A DNA stretch of 64,000 nt, taken from Ectocarpus siliculosus. Lineage: Eukaryota; Sar; Phaeophyceae; Ectocarpales; Ectocarpaceae. The notes under the pieces are model-generated. The model did not search any database. It was not told the origin of the DNA and saw only the letters and a program-made list of their open reading frames with translations. Of this stretch, positions 12,101 through 24,600 are shown in pieces (position 1 is the first letter of the stretch; every line of letters starts with the position of its first letter). Where the stretch lies: assembly GCA_000310025.1 (NCBI GenBank), contig FN649734.1, positions 827,406 to 891,405 on the forward strand, read 5' to 3'. The position numbers and the translations under genes were made by a program.

Positions 12101-15100
12101 GACTTTGTTGACGGCCTCCTAGAGGACGAGACCAAGCAGGGCTTGCACCCAGCGGCCCAAGGCCAATTCCAGGCCGGGGATGGTGTGTTGTCATCCCCTC
12201 CCCTCCGGCGCCACCGGTCGCCCACAACCAACCCATCGCTGGTCAAGAGTGCTGCTGCGAGGAGGATGTGGGTGGAGGTGCGGGGACTCTGCGGAGGAGA
12301 GGCGAACGCCAGGGCCGCGGCGTCGCGGCGGCTGGCGGGTTTGCTGAAAGAGACGACGATTCCGGAGGACGAGCGCGGCGTCAAGCAAGGAGGGGTGAGG
12401 TGGTTGGAAGACGGCGGTGACTTTCGGTCTTGTTTCGTTGTAGCGAGGCATCGGCTCGCTCACCTTCGCTGAACCAGAGCGTGGATTAGAGCTCTGTCGG
12501 GTTTCCTGCAGGCGTGCCTTTGTCCGCGGTACAGGTTACGCTTGCGACTGCTGTAATTGCTCCCGACCGGCCTCGTTTGAAATGTTTTCGTGAAACGCCT
12601 CTCATGGTTTTTTGTTCTCCAATCCTCCGCCTTTTGTACGGGACTATGCCCCGGAACCCCCCTTCCTCCCCAAGAGTAACGACTACAACCCCGATCGCCT
12701 CCCTGCACAACAAACCGCTGCCGTTGGTCCAACGAATCGTTGTTGCTCATTGACGACCCGCCCCCCCTCCACCCGATGGTCTAACGACTACGGCATGCGT
12801 GTACACCCCTCCCTCAGGCTGTACCGTTCCCTTTCCTCTACCTGGATGACCCCCTTCACCTGCCGCCATCCGCAACCCCTATCGCTTCAACGGTCGCAAA
12901 TAACGGGGCAAGCGGTAAACCGGCGGCGTCAGAGAGGGCGCCGTCGGAAGGCCAGACGTTGTCTTTCTCGGCGGAGCACGTCAGGAACCTGGCGGACGTG
13001 GCGGGAGCCCCGTCGCTGGAGGGGGGTCTGCGGAGGGCGGCCGCTGAGCAGCTTCGGGGGGTGCTCGTGTCGCCGGGCGTGGCTGCGGTGGTGCTTTCGG
13101 ACACTGGAGAAGAGGTGTGAGACACGCTAAAACTATGTAAATACTATTCTTGCTTGTTGTGGGTAGGCATCGCTGCTGATTGTAGTGGGTTTCGAGGGAG
13201 GCACCGTTTTTTTGCCGGTAGTACTGGGGATAGATGCTCCGACGACCCTGCGACGAAAGCTTTGTCCTCAGCGGCACAAGCACACCTTCTGACGGTCCGA
13301 AATTATCTCGTTCTTTGCTCTCTATCTCTTCGGGTGATCCCCCCTCCCCCTCAACACCCCCCCCCCCCCGTCTCAACCAACCCTAGGACCTCTGCGAGAG
13401 AGTTCTCAGCGCCGCGTTGTCGGGGCTACTGCCCCGGCCGCAGCCGCCGTCGTCCCCGATCCCTTCCGGGTCCGACGGCGACCGAAGCGAAGACCCGTGG
13501 CCATCGCCGCGACCACCCTGTCCGTTGCCGGGTATCCCATCGGCGGCGGCGGCGTCGCCCGGCACCGTTGTTACCGGTGGCCGTAGCGGCCGCAGCGGGG
13601 TCGGCGAGCATCTGTGGGACGAGGCGTTCCTCGGGTTGTTGTTAGCGGCGGTGGGGGAGTTCGCCCCCATCAGGCGTTATTTGCTCGCAGCCTGTTCTGG
13701 CCGCGAAAGTGGCGGCTGTTCTAGAACGGCGGAGCCAGAGCTCGCTCTCGCGGCGGGATCCCCTGCCCTGGGACACCTCTCCCGGAGTCGGAAGGGAGCA
13801 ACAGCGGCGGCCATCGTCCCGCCGAACGCCCTGCCGTCCGTTCTCCGGCGCCTGTACCACCCCCGGCCGTCGGTCCGGCGCTTGGCCGGCTCGGTCGCCG
13901 TCCGCCTTGCCTTCGACTCTCCTTCCTTCTTCTCCCCCCTCGAGTGCACCCTAGAGAGCCCCCCCTCTTCGCGTGTGGGGCGGGATAGCGATAACGAGCG
14001 CGGCCGTTGCGGCCGCTGCCGTGTTGGCGGGGTCGCGAGCCTAGGAGAAGGGTTCTCGGTCCCGATGATGGTTCTCGAGGCGTTTCCTCGCCTGGCGGAG
14101 CTGACGAGGGAAAGGACCAGCAGCGGTGGCGGTGGGAGCGAGAACACGGGAGGCGATTCTTCACCCTCCCGCCGCAACGAGAACCGCAACGGCGCCAGCA
14201 GCAGCGGTAGACGCCGGCACGAAGCCTTCCACACCCTCGTCGCCAGCGAGTGGACTCTCGTTCTTATCCCAGACACCGCCGCCGACGGCCCCGCTCACCG
14301 CCCAGGGGTAGCCGCCGCCGCCACCGCCGCCGCCGACCCCTCCTCGAAGAAGTCGGGCGAGAGGCACCATCGCTCTGCGGTCGCTTCGCAGGTAGCGGAG
14401 GCGTTACGGGAGGCGGGGAGGCGTACGGAGTTCGAGGCGGCGATGCTGAAGGCGCGGGCGTGGATGCTGGCTGGCTTCGGGTACGTAGGGTGTTAGACGC
14501 GCGCACCCATTGTTGATGAACTTGATGCTGGCTCTCTTAAGGCTGTGACGGTGTGACCGTTGTGACCGATGGGGGACAGGGGGGGGGATTCACCCTCTTC
14601 TGTCTACTGTGCAGTCTTGTTTGCGTTCTCGCCATGCCTGCCTTCTGTCGATTGCTGAACATGATGTACGGGGCTCGCTCTCGTGTGGGTTGCTGTTCGA
14701 CCGTTGTCGCCGCTCTTGCAGGCTGGCTCGGTTCTTTTTTCATTCGGTCCTGTGTTTTTTGTTTCCCCGATGTCTCTGCGCTTCACGCTCTCGCTGCCCT
14801 CTACGGGCATGCCGCTGCATCGTCATCTTTCCGTCGCCGCACAGCTGCTCGGAAGCCCTCTTCGGGCCAGACGGCGGGTGGGAAACCGCCTTCGAGAGGT
14901 TCTTACGAGCCCCTCCTAACGGTACGAAGGACAGGGCGGCAATGCGGGACGTGACCAGCCTTCTCGTCGCGGGGACGGATCACATGTGTCCCCGGAGTTT
15001 CCAAGTTCTCGCGGACGCAGCGGAGGTGAGGTGTTCCACGGCTCACCGCACAACACTTCTTTCTGCGGAGATTAGTTTTCGCCGGGTATCGTTGGGGATC

Positions 15101-16068
15101 TGGAACGGCCGTGAACACCCGCGAAGGAACGACGGAGAGTGCCGTGCGTTGCCTTGAAGACGATGTGCCGGCGTGTGTCTGATAACAGCGTTGTTGTGCA
15201 TTCGATGGTGCACACACGCCTTCAATGTGCTACTATTCGGCTGCATACCCGCCAATCGCTCCCGCGTGCCTCAAGCGTGTGGGTCATTTTCGTCGTGAAT
15301 TTCCTTGGACAGGAGTGCTTCGTGCCCATACTATCCGAGACGAATCGGAGGCCTACCACCGTTCTCGGCGATTACCTGGGCGACTGGAGGGCGCCTTCGA
15401 GCAGCAAGGGCTCCGCGAGAGATCTCGAGGTGGGTGGTACACGCGGAAAAGTGGTACGTGGCACATTGAGCCTGACACGTTTTGGCGAATGTGCGGTTTT
15501 GACAGATTTTGAAGGCGCTATTTCGCGTCGAAGGAGTTCCAGTCACTCTGTGGGCTTTTTTTTTTGTTCGCTCCCTAGCCCAAGATGGAGGAGCCTTCTT
15601 CTTGTAGTGCTACAGCTGTTGTCGTATTTATTTTGTGATGGTGTGGTCGCCATCTTGAGCAAGAAATGGCACCTGAGCCCCTCTAGAGCACTGTTCTTCT
15701 GTTCTGTGTCCTCTCCGCGACCAGGCGACATGCCGTCTCCGATGGTCGACTGCATTGTACTCCTTCCGCACGACCGCTTCAAAACAACTTTACCCCCCCT
15801 CTGCCCCGTCCTCTCGAGGACGCATGGTCGACAGTCTCACAACCACGGCGTGCTAAACATGAGTACGCCCCGCCCCCATCCTCTCGAGGACGCGTAGTCA
15901 ATGGTCTATCAGCTTACTAAGGCATGGAAAACATGTCTACCCCCCCCCCCCCCCCCCCCTGATGAGCCNNNNNNNNNNNNNNNNNNNNNNNNNNNNNNNN
16001 NNNNNNNNNNNNNNNNNNNNNNNNNNNNNNNNNNNNNNNNNNNNNNNNNNNNNNNNNNNNNNNNNNNN

Positions 16069-16100
<32 letters not shown>

Positions 16101-19100
16101 AACTCCGAGAAGTCGAAACGTGGTTTGAGGGAGTCGGTTCTGGAACTTTTGGTAGCCGTGGTCTCTTCCTCCCGCCCTGGATCGGACGAGGCCGCAGTCT
16201 CTCTGGCTGCGTCATCGCTACCGGCTGTCATCTGGGGGGAGTTCCTGGGAGGGAGGGCTGTCGGCGTTATGGGGTGGAGTTGGTGGGAGCGGGGAGACGC
16301 GGAGGATGGCGGCACGCCGTTGACGGCCAGGTGAGCCGAGACTTGGGGGCACCGCAGTCCTTGCATTTTCGGTACTTTTTTTGGTGTTGGACACCTTTGT
16401 TTGCTGTCGGCTGGCGTTACGGAGAACCAGCGGGGGGGGGGATTGGGACTCTCGCCGGTACGGCGCTTGCCGCTACAGCAGCGGCAGTAACATCTCTCGC
16501 ACATGATCAACCCACCGCGACCGTTTCTTGCTCGATTTACAGGAACGATTCGAGCCTTGGTGTTTCCTAGATTCGAGAATTGGCGTGACCGAGTGTTCAC
16601 GTCCGCTTCTCTTGTAGCTCTCCTCCTGGCGTAGTGTTCTCACCTGTCCTACCAACGTCGTCCTGTCGTCTCACTATCTCCGAACCCGCCTCTACCCCCC
16701 TAGCAAAAACTGTCCCTCCCTCCGGGCGACCCACCTTGCTCCAGGCGGCTCTTACCTTGCCTACCATCAATCGTCGTCGTCGTCCTGTTCGTGTCTTCTT
16801 ACACGTTTCCGCACCCACCCCCGTCCCGTCACAATACCACATTTCCGTGCTGTTCCTTCCTCCAGGAGACTCGCGGCGGAATTCTTGACGGGACTGGCCA
16901 GGCGACCCAGGACCGGTTCCGCCGCTGTCGCGTCCTGGGCAAGCCTTCACGTACTTCCCCCGGAGAGCGACCACGACGAGCTTGGCGGAGAGTCACAGAA
17001 CCTTCTCGCGGCGGCCGGCTGGGGCGGCGAGTCATCACCGGCACAGCACCTCTCTGAGCCGGAGCCTGCCCCGCTGCTGGGAATGATCGTGCGGGTGAGC
17101 CTGGCTGTTGGCGCTATTTTTGTAGCCTAGTCGGAGCTAGAGGGGTTCGGATCGGGGGTTCGTGTACCCCCCCCCCCTGCTTGGTGTGGCTGTATGTGCG
17201 GAACACTAGTGCGGTCCTTTTTTGTTGTATCTGGTCGAGATCCTTTCTGCGGAGTTTTTTTTTTCGCCGCTGGTTGCCTCTTTTCCCTTCGTACGGCGAC
17301 ACCTACCGTTTTGCTTCTGTTCCTGTTTTTCAGCAACCGATATGCCTCCAACAACTCTGTGGAATCTGACGAATTCCCTCGACCTATCTTCCCGCAGCGC
17401 CACTCTTGTTGCTTGTGTATGTGTACCCTCCCTCCACCGCCCCATGAACTCGAAAGTCTTGATTTTGTCACACCCGGACCCATGTACAACAACAGTCTCT
17501 GGTCCGGCATGCCTCCACGCACCGATCCCCCGATGGCTTCCGCGGCCGGGCTTCCCTCGCCGCTAGCCTCGTGGCCCTGGAGACCGTCCTCGCCGCTGCT
17601 GCGCTTTCGCCATCGTCGACGCCGTCACCACTGTCCGAGGGGAACGGCAGCGCGGAACTGACGAAGAGCCCGCCCACGTCGCCCGTCCCCGTGGCGTTTT
17701 TCGCGGGTAGGGGGGTTCCACACACGCCGGCGTTCGGTCAAGGCTGTCGTGGCGAAGGCGTTAGCGGCGGCGGTGGCGCCGGGGACAAGACCGGTCTCGA
17801 ATGGGCGCTCCGGCTGGCCTGCCACCGGGATGCGACGGTCCGAGCGGTTTCGTTCGGGGTCCTCGCCGAGCTGGCCGTCGTCGACCGCGGCCTTCTCGTT
17901 CCCACGTCTTCCTCCGCCCCTCGAGATTCGCCGGCGATAGCGGGGGGACCGGAACAGGGGGACGAGTCGCCGACGAGAAGCGGGGGATACTCGGCCCGTG
18001 CCGGACAAAGTGCCGTTGTCGGGTCGAGAGAGGAGGACGAGGAGGAGGAAGCAGTTGAAGCGTGTGTGCGCGCGGCGCTTGACGGGCGCTACGAGAGCCC
18101 GGTCGTCGCCACCGAGGCCTTGAGGTTCTTGTGCAGGTGCGTGTATGTCTACACAAACGTGTTTGCGTTGTTTCGCGTAAGATTATAGTCCTACGTACTT
18201 TTCGTTTCGCTGTGGCTATTGTTTTCAGCAGGCAGCGGCCTTGCTCGGCGCATGACTGTTGTCAAAACTTGCCACGCGACAACAGACAGCTGCCTCGCGC
18301 TTACGATATGTCAACTGAGGTCGTGCGGGGTAGCTGGTCGCGTTGGTTGGTTCCGCAACGCCATCGCACTCTGAAGATTACGTTTCTTTTCTTTTTTCGG
18401 GCTTTCCGCTGACTGTCCTGCACAAAGTATTCAATGAGTTGATCTCGCAGGAACTAAGTTGAAATCGACATCCTTGTGTAGCATGTCTCTCATGCACCGT
18501 TGCTGTGGCGGAGTAGCCATGCCTCCTGATGAGACCCCCCCCCTACTCAACCTTCGACCTCTTCTAGCACTAGTTTTCATGGTCTGGACACGCGTCTCCT
18601 CGCCCCCCCACTGACCCACTTCTCAACGCCGATCCCGACAGACATACCAATGTCCGCGCTACCTTTACGAGGAGACTGCCGGCGTACTCAGTCCCATTGG
18701 CGGCATCATTGGCCAAGTCAGCTGCACCTGTGCTGGGCGGTGAAAGCGGCCAGAACAAGGCAGGATCGCTGTCGGTTGCCGCGGCCTCTCTGCGCTTTAT
18801 CGTTGTGGTCGTCGCTGCCGCAGTCGACATCTCCGATGCCGCTGCCCGATCGAAGGTGCCAGGGACCGCAGACAGGGGCCACTCGCCAGGGGAGCAGCGA
18901 GAACCGCAGGAGGAGCCACGACGAGACGACCAGCACGAGCTCCATCAGCAGTGTGGGCAGAAGCTCGGGAGGCTGTTGGAGGTGCTTTGGGCATTGGGCC
19001 TCTTGGAGGCCTGCGTGCACGTTGTCGGCGAGGCATTACCCGTCGAAGGCTCTTCGGGCGGGTGAGCACGCCCTTGTTGGTTTGCTGTCTCTTCGGGCAA

Positions 19101-21621
19101 TTTTGGGGCCCGTGTGTGTTTGTCGGGGAGGGACGGGGTGCTTGCTCTCACTCTTGATGTAGCTGGTGTTTCGTTGCTTCTACAACAGTGCACTCCCAGG
19201 TTGCTTCGAGTTGTGACGCTGCGGTTGGGCTCACGGCTTGCTCGTTGACTCGTGTGAGACAGCGGCGCGGGCAATAGCGTCCAGTACTGCCCTTGGGATG
19301 ATGCATGCAACCACGGTGTGCAACGACTGGCGGGACCTCCCGTACTAGCTCTTAACGCCCCAACGTCCCGTGCCGTCACCTCCTCATCCCCCACCAGATT
19401 GTCGCGGCGGGACGGCTGGAGCTCGCTGCTGGCATCCTCTCCCGCCGAGGCTGCCATGGTGTATCGGAGTGCCCAGGCCGCTGCGCTTGCTCTGCTCCGC
19501 GTGGTAGTCTCCCGCCCCACCGTCTCGGCCACTCGACCCACCCCTGCGGCCAGCACCCCGCCCCCCCTCGAACAAACGGCGGCATCGGCGGCGGAGCGGG
19601 TCTGTACACCCGGCGCTTCTGCCTCAGCAGCGGGGAGTCGCGCCACTGATCACGACGACGGCGGCGGCAGTGCTGCCGTTGCTGCTTCCACATCGGGCGG
19701 CTCGAACCGGCCATCGGCAACGACCCCGGCCGGGAGCGGAGGCGTTGACGTCTGGGTGGTGGTGCGACAGGCCTTGCTCCAGAGGACGCCGCTTTTGGCG
19801 GGTCTCGTCCGTTGCCTCGTCGCGGCCGCCGCCGCCGCCGCCGTGCTTCGCGGCGGCGGGGGGACGGCGGACCGGGACAGCCCGTGCGATGGGGCCGTGC
19901 GTGTGGTCCAGGAGGCCTGCGCAACGCTCAGGTGCCTACTTTGTCGCACCGACGGCGCCGTTGTCTCCGGCGACAACAGCGGTTGTTCGGGGGTTTCCCA
20001 GGCCGTTCTCGAGGCCCTTGGCGTCGTGCTGGCGGAGACGCCTTCGGAGGATGGCGTGAAATGGGACGGAGGCGTTTCGCGTCGTTGCGGGAACGGCTGT
20101 ACTGAAGCGGTGAGAGTTTGTTTTTGACGCTTGGTGGGGATGCGTGCAATTTGGCACAGCCGTGCATGGTTCAAGCGTTTGCGCGTCGTTTCAGTATAGT
20201 TTGTCCTCGCTTGGAGCTAACCCAAAGTGTGTTTTGTGTTTTGTGTCAACCAACACCCATTCCCGCGCTCCAAGCCATAGTTTGAGGCTCGCAGCACCCA
20301 ATGATCAACCTTAATCCTTGCACTCCGCTTGGCGTTCATCCTCTGCAGGCCAAGACCGAAGCCAAGCTTCTTCTGGCGGCGATGCTTGCCACTCGGGCCT
20401 GGCGGTGCTCTCTTGACCTAGCTTGCGAGAAGGCCTCATCGCTGGCCGCCGTCCTCTTGGAGGAGGAGGCTGTGGCTTTGACCCGCACCACCGCTCCTGG
20501 GGCGACGAGAAATGCGGTAAGACCGCGTCTGCTCTCTCCCTTTGCTTGCAATGCCCCCCCCCCGTGGACCCGGCAAGCCTAAAACTGGAGAATATCTCGT
20601 ATGACAAAACAATTCAAAATTTTCACCTAGATTGCTGTCTATTTTTCTGGGACTCTGGCGAGCTAACATCGCACCTTCGTTTGACCTGCCTGACATACAT
20701 TTACGCTCTCCGTGATGATCAACGGAAAGGAATCGAAATACCGTGTGTGCTCACACCGAACAACAAAGGTCAAACAATGTATGTGGTTGAATTATGACGT
20801 CTTGTCCTTGGCCGCGCCTTCATTCTTCACTTGGTTGTTCTAGCCGAACCTTGTGTTGTTCGTTGATGACCATGATGTTTTGGTGGCACACCAGTAGATG
20901 AGAGGGAAACTACGTCGTTTCAGAATTCAACCCCGTTCCTCTTGGCGGGTGGCAGCAGGTGTCCGCGGAGGCCGAGCTGCGGCGACGGTGCTTGGTCCCT
21001 CTCCTGGAGAGCAGCGATGCCCTTCGAGCCTTGGCGGTCACTTCTGGCTTGATAGGTGTGCACCCGCTGTTGGCGGCCGGCACGATTCTTGCGCGGTCTG
21101 TCGTTGTCGATGCATTAATCTTTCGTTGTTTCCATCTTGTTGAGTATGTTCTCCCTCTTTCGTGTGTTGTTTGGTTGTTTTTTGCTGTGACTTTTATTGT
21201 GGTCGTCGATGCGTTCTATGTGGAGTATTCACATTCTCATTGTCACGTCTACAACTGTTATTGGTGGCCGTGAGCTGAACCCTTTTTCGTCTTCGAAGCG
21301 CATGCTGTTCGATTGCCGATTTCGTGTCTTCTTTCTAGCCACATCGGTCTTTCAGCTGAAAAACCTACCCCAAACAATTGCCGAAGCACCGGGTTCCTGG
21401 CTTTTTTCTTGACTCTCAACGGACAATGTATCTACGTGAGAGCTAGGACAAAGTGCGTGAAACACACGTCAAGCGAACCCACAGCTAGATATCACCCCTC
21501 AGGATTATCCGCTCGGTCGGTAAGGAATTTGAGGTGCTGTGTCGGAGCATTGTGATAGGTTTTGATGCCTGTGCACCACCGGCACCACCAGAAGCAGTAG
21601 TTTGCAGAAGCAGCAGCAGCA

Positions 21622-21657
<36 letters not shown>

Positions 21658-24600
21658 ACCATATATAGGTGACCTGTCCGTGGCGTTGGAGGCTCTACTC
21701 GGGGAGATAGCCACCGTGGGCCACGGACGAGAAACGCTGCAGAACGCCTCCAGGCACCTGGAAACCCTCAAGGCCAAGCACAAGAAACCGACTGGGGGTA
21801 AGAAGAAGACGACGGCAACGCCATCGTCTCCGACCTCACCCAGCTCCGATGCCCGCGGCGGTGGCGAGGGCCGGGCGCATACGGGCAAGCCCAGCAACAA
21901 GTACGCGGGAAGAAAGCCGCCGATTCCGACGGCCAACGCCAAGCTCGTGGCGGCGACATCACCCAAGCCCTCAGCCGCAACGGCGCGGCGAACAAGCACA
22001 CCATCGACGGCGATGGGGCAAGGGCGTCGTCGATCATCATCGTTGTCGCCGCCGCCGTCGATGCCGTCATCTCCACCGTTGAAGGCGGCGAGGGCGCCTG
22101 TTCAGTCTGTCGACAGAGGGTTGGTGAGTGGGTGCGTGCGGGTGTTGATCACTTGACAACCCGGGAACTCTCCAGGAACGTGATGTTGTTTCGAATGGGC
22201 TGCTTGGGCGGTCGATAACAGTGCCCCTTTTCACTCACGTCGAATGTGCAAGTTTTTCCCCCGTGCTTTGGTCGATTCATCCTTGAGCCCTAGTTTACCA
22301 GACGCCCCTTGCCCCTACGCTCTTTCTAACGGCTGACCCCTCCGCGCCCCCCGCCAACAACATCGAAAACCCATGACCGACCAACGCTACCACACATACC
22401 AAAAACAGGGCCCGGAGAGGGAGTTCTACATGGTGGCGGCTCTGATGGCGTCGGCGATCGGAGGCCCGGAGGGACGGGCCGAGGCGTTACGCCTTCGTCT
22501 CCCCCAGCTGCTTTGGAAGGTAACGACCAGATTCCGGCCGAAACTCTCCCTGGGCTTCTTTCCGTACAGCGAAACGGGGGCTGTAGTTAGGTTCGACTTG
22601 GGCTGCGGGTTTTGAGGCTTGGTGTTTTAGCCACGGAAGGTATGTGTGTTTCTTGACAAGCATAGAAGTGCTAGGCGGGAAACCCTGGCCACTTTGTGGT
22701 GCATCTGACGAGCTGACTGCTTAGTCAAGGACGAGGAGTTAGAGGCGCATGTGGCGATTGTCTTGGGGTGTGCATGCCCACGCGCTCTTTACCCTGCGAA
22801 GAGACCGTTCTTGCAGCCTGTCCCGATGGACCCTCGCCCCCCCCCCCCCCCCCAAACATTTCTTGAGCTCGTTCTCGAACGTCTTGCCCTACACAAGCTA
22901 TCCTAACACGACCTAGCCGCCGTCTTCATTCGGCCGATCGTTTGCGAGGGGATGACGAAACATTCCCCCCGGACCCTGCTCTTCTTGCCCCGACTGGAAA
23001 CCCTACCCCCCAGGCGTGGCCGATGGCGCTAGCCTCGCAGCTCGCGCACAGCTCTCGCTCATCTAGTCATCGTCGGCATGACCACCACGACCACCGCCGT
23101 GGCAGCACCTCGGTTGGTAGTTGTGGCATGGCGACTGCCGGTACCGCTTCGGGAAGACGGGATATGCTGGAGACGCCGGTGTTGCTGCAGGCGTTGCTAG
23201 GACTGGCGAGCTGCGTCGCGAGATCGTGCCCCGAGGGCAAGAAGGCGTTCATTTTCGCGGGTCCAGAGGGTAAGCGCACGTTCCTGCCGGCGCCGTGGTG
23301 GTGCTTGGAATATTGGGCGTTAAATTGTGCTCCGAGTTGAGACGAGACCTTGTCTAGATAGATTGGGCTGTTTTGGTCTGCCACGCATTGCTGGTGTAGA
23401 TTGCGATTATGCGTAACATATCGCTGTTTTTCTTGGCACTATTTGTGTTGCGATTGCTGTGTTTCCGGGTGCCTGGTTAAGCGATATCTACTGCAACAGC
23501 TCTTGCCGTGAGCTCCGCAATGACCCGTTGCAACATGCTACCACGGGGTATAATACGACTGTGCGCTCATCCCAATGAATCCGGCAATCCGGCACTTCTA
23601 TCTACGGTCCTCTTGCCCCACCCAAACGCTGTGAAAGGATCATCGTCACCCGAGGCGTCTGGAGCAGAGGGAGGAGGAGAGTGGCCACGGTCGTCGCGAT
23701 CGTTGTTACACCGCGTCGCTGCACTAGCTTTGTCCTGCTCACCGTCGACGGGCGGAGAAGGACGGGCCGACGCGGGTGCGTTCCCATCCCCACCCGTCAC
23801 CGTGTCCCGTTCACCGTGTCCCCCGCGGTTTCCCGCATAACATAATAGAGAGCGTTCCCGAACACTGTACGCGCTGTTGTTGCCGGTATTTTCGCGCGGT
23901 GTGTGCCTTTGGTAGCTCAGGGAGTGACTGATGGCGCGACGCAGAGTCACGCACATGATTTTTTTTCCATCTTGGCTTGCCCTTACGGTTCCAAAACCAT
24001 CAACGAAATATAGATTTTCCGTGAGCCGGCAGCTTTCAACCCTGATCCCGTGGTATCGTTTTTTCTTGTCCATATGTCCTGCGTCACCGTTACCAACGTG
24101 TCTCCGGTGCGATCGGTATTCTCGTATCCCCGTCCTCGGCAGGACCGTACGGCCGAGCCGCCACCGAGGCAGCCTGTGACGTCGTCCGGAGCTGCGCACT
24201 TTCGCACGAGTGCCGGACGGTGCTGTCTCAGTCCGGATTCTTTGTGGACGCCTTCGCCCAAATCATGTAAACCAGAGAGAGTTTACCGGAACACCGGTAC
24301 CAAACACAATCATTATTACACGCACGTTCAAGGGGCCCAACGGCGTCTGAACCACCCCATGATTGTTGGATGCAGCCCCTGGCCTCATTTTTTTATTCCT
24401 CGCGCTTGCCCCCTACCGCTTGCATCGCCGGTGTATTGCTCCCGTAACAATCTCTCGTGCCGAAAAAAACAAGGCTTTCGCGGTCCTTGTCCCTGTTGCC
24501 GATTCTCCTCTAACAAACCTCTGTGCGCAGCAGCCTACCGATGGTATGTTGCTCTCACATCTCTCTCTCTTGTGAACGAAAAAAACGAAACTGGGGCGGA

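Noticed and set aside
11398-12384. 328-codon minus-strand ORF opposite the large RTTN exon
   Set aside because: Caused by GC-rich codon bias on the plus strand; it has no motif, no splice partners, and the plus strand is phase-locked to neighbouring exons.
13677-14276. 199-codon minus-strand ORF opposite RTTN exon 13387-14480
   Set aside because: Shadow frame of Arg/Pro/Ser composition with no family signature.
23567-24199. 210-codon minus-strand ORF in an RTTN intron
   Set aside because: It overlaps the phase-supported plus exon starting at 24143 and has no conserved features.
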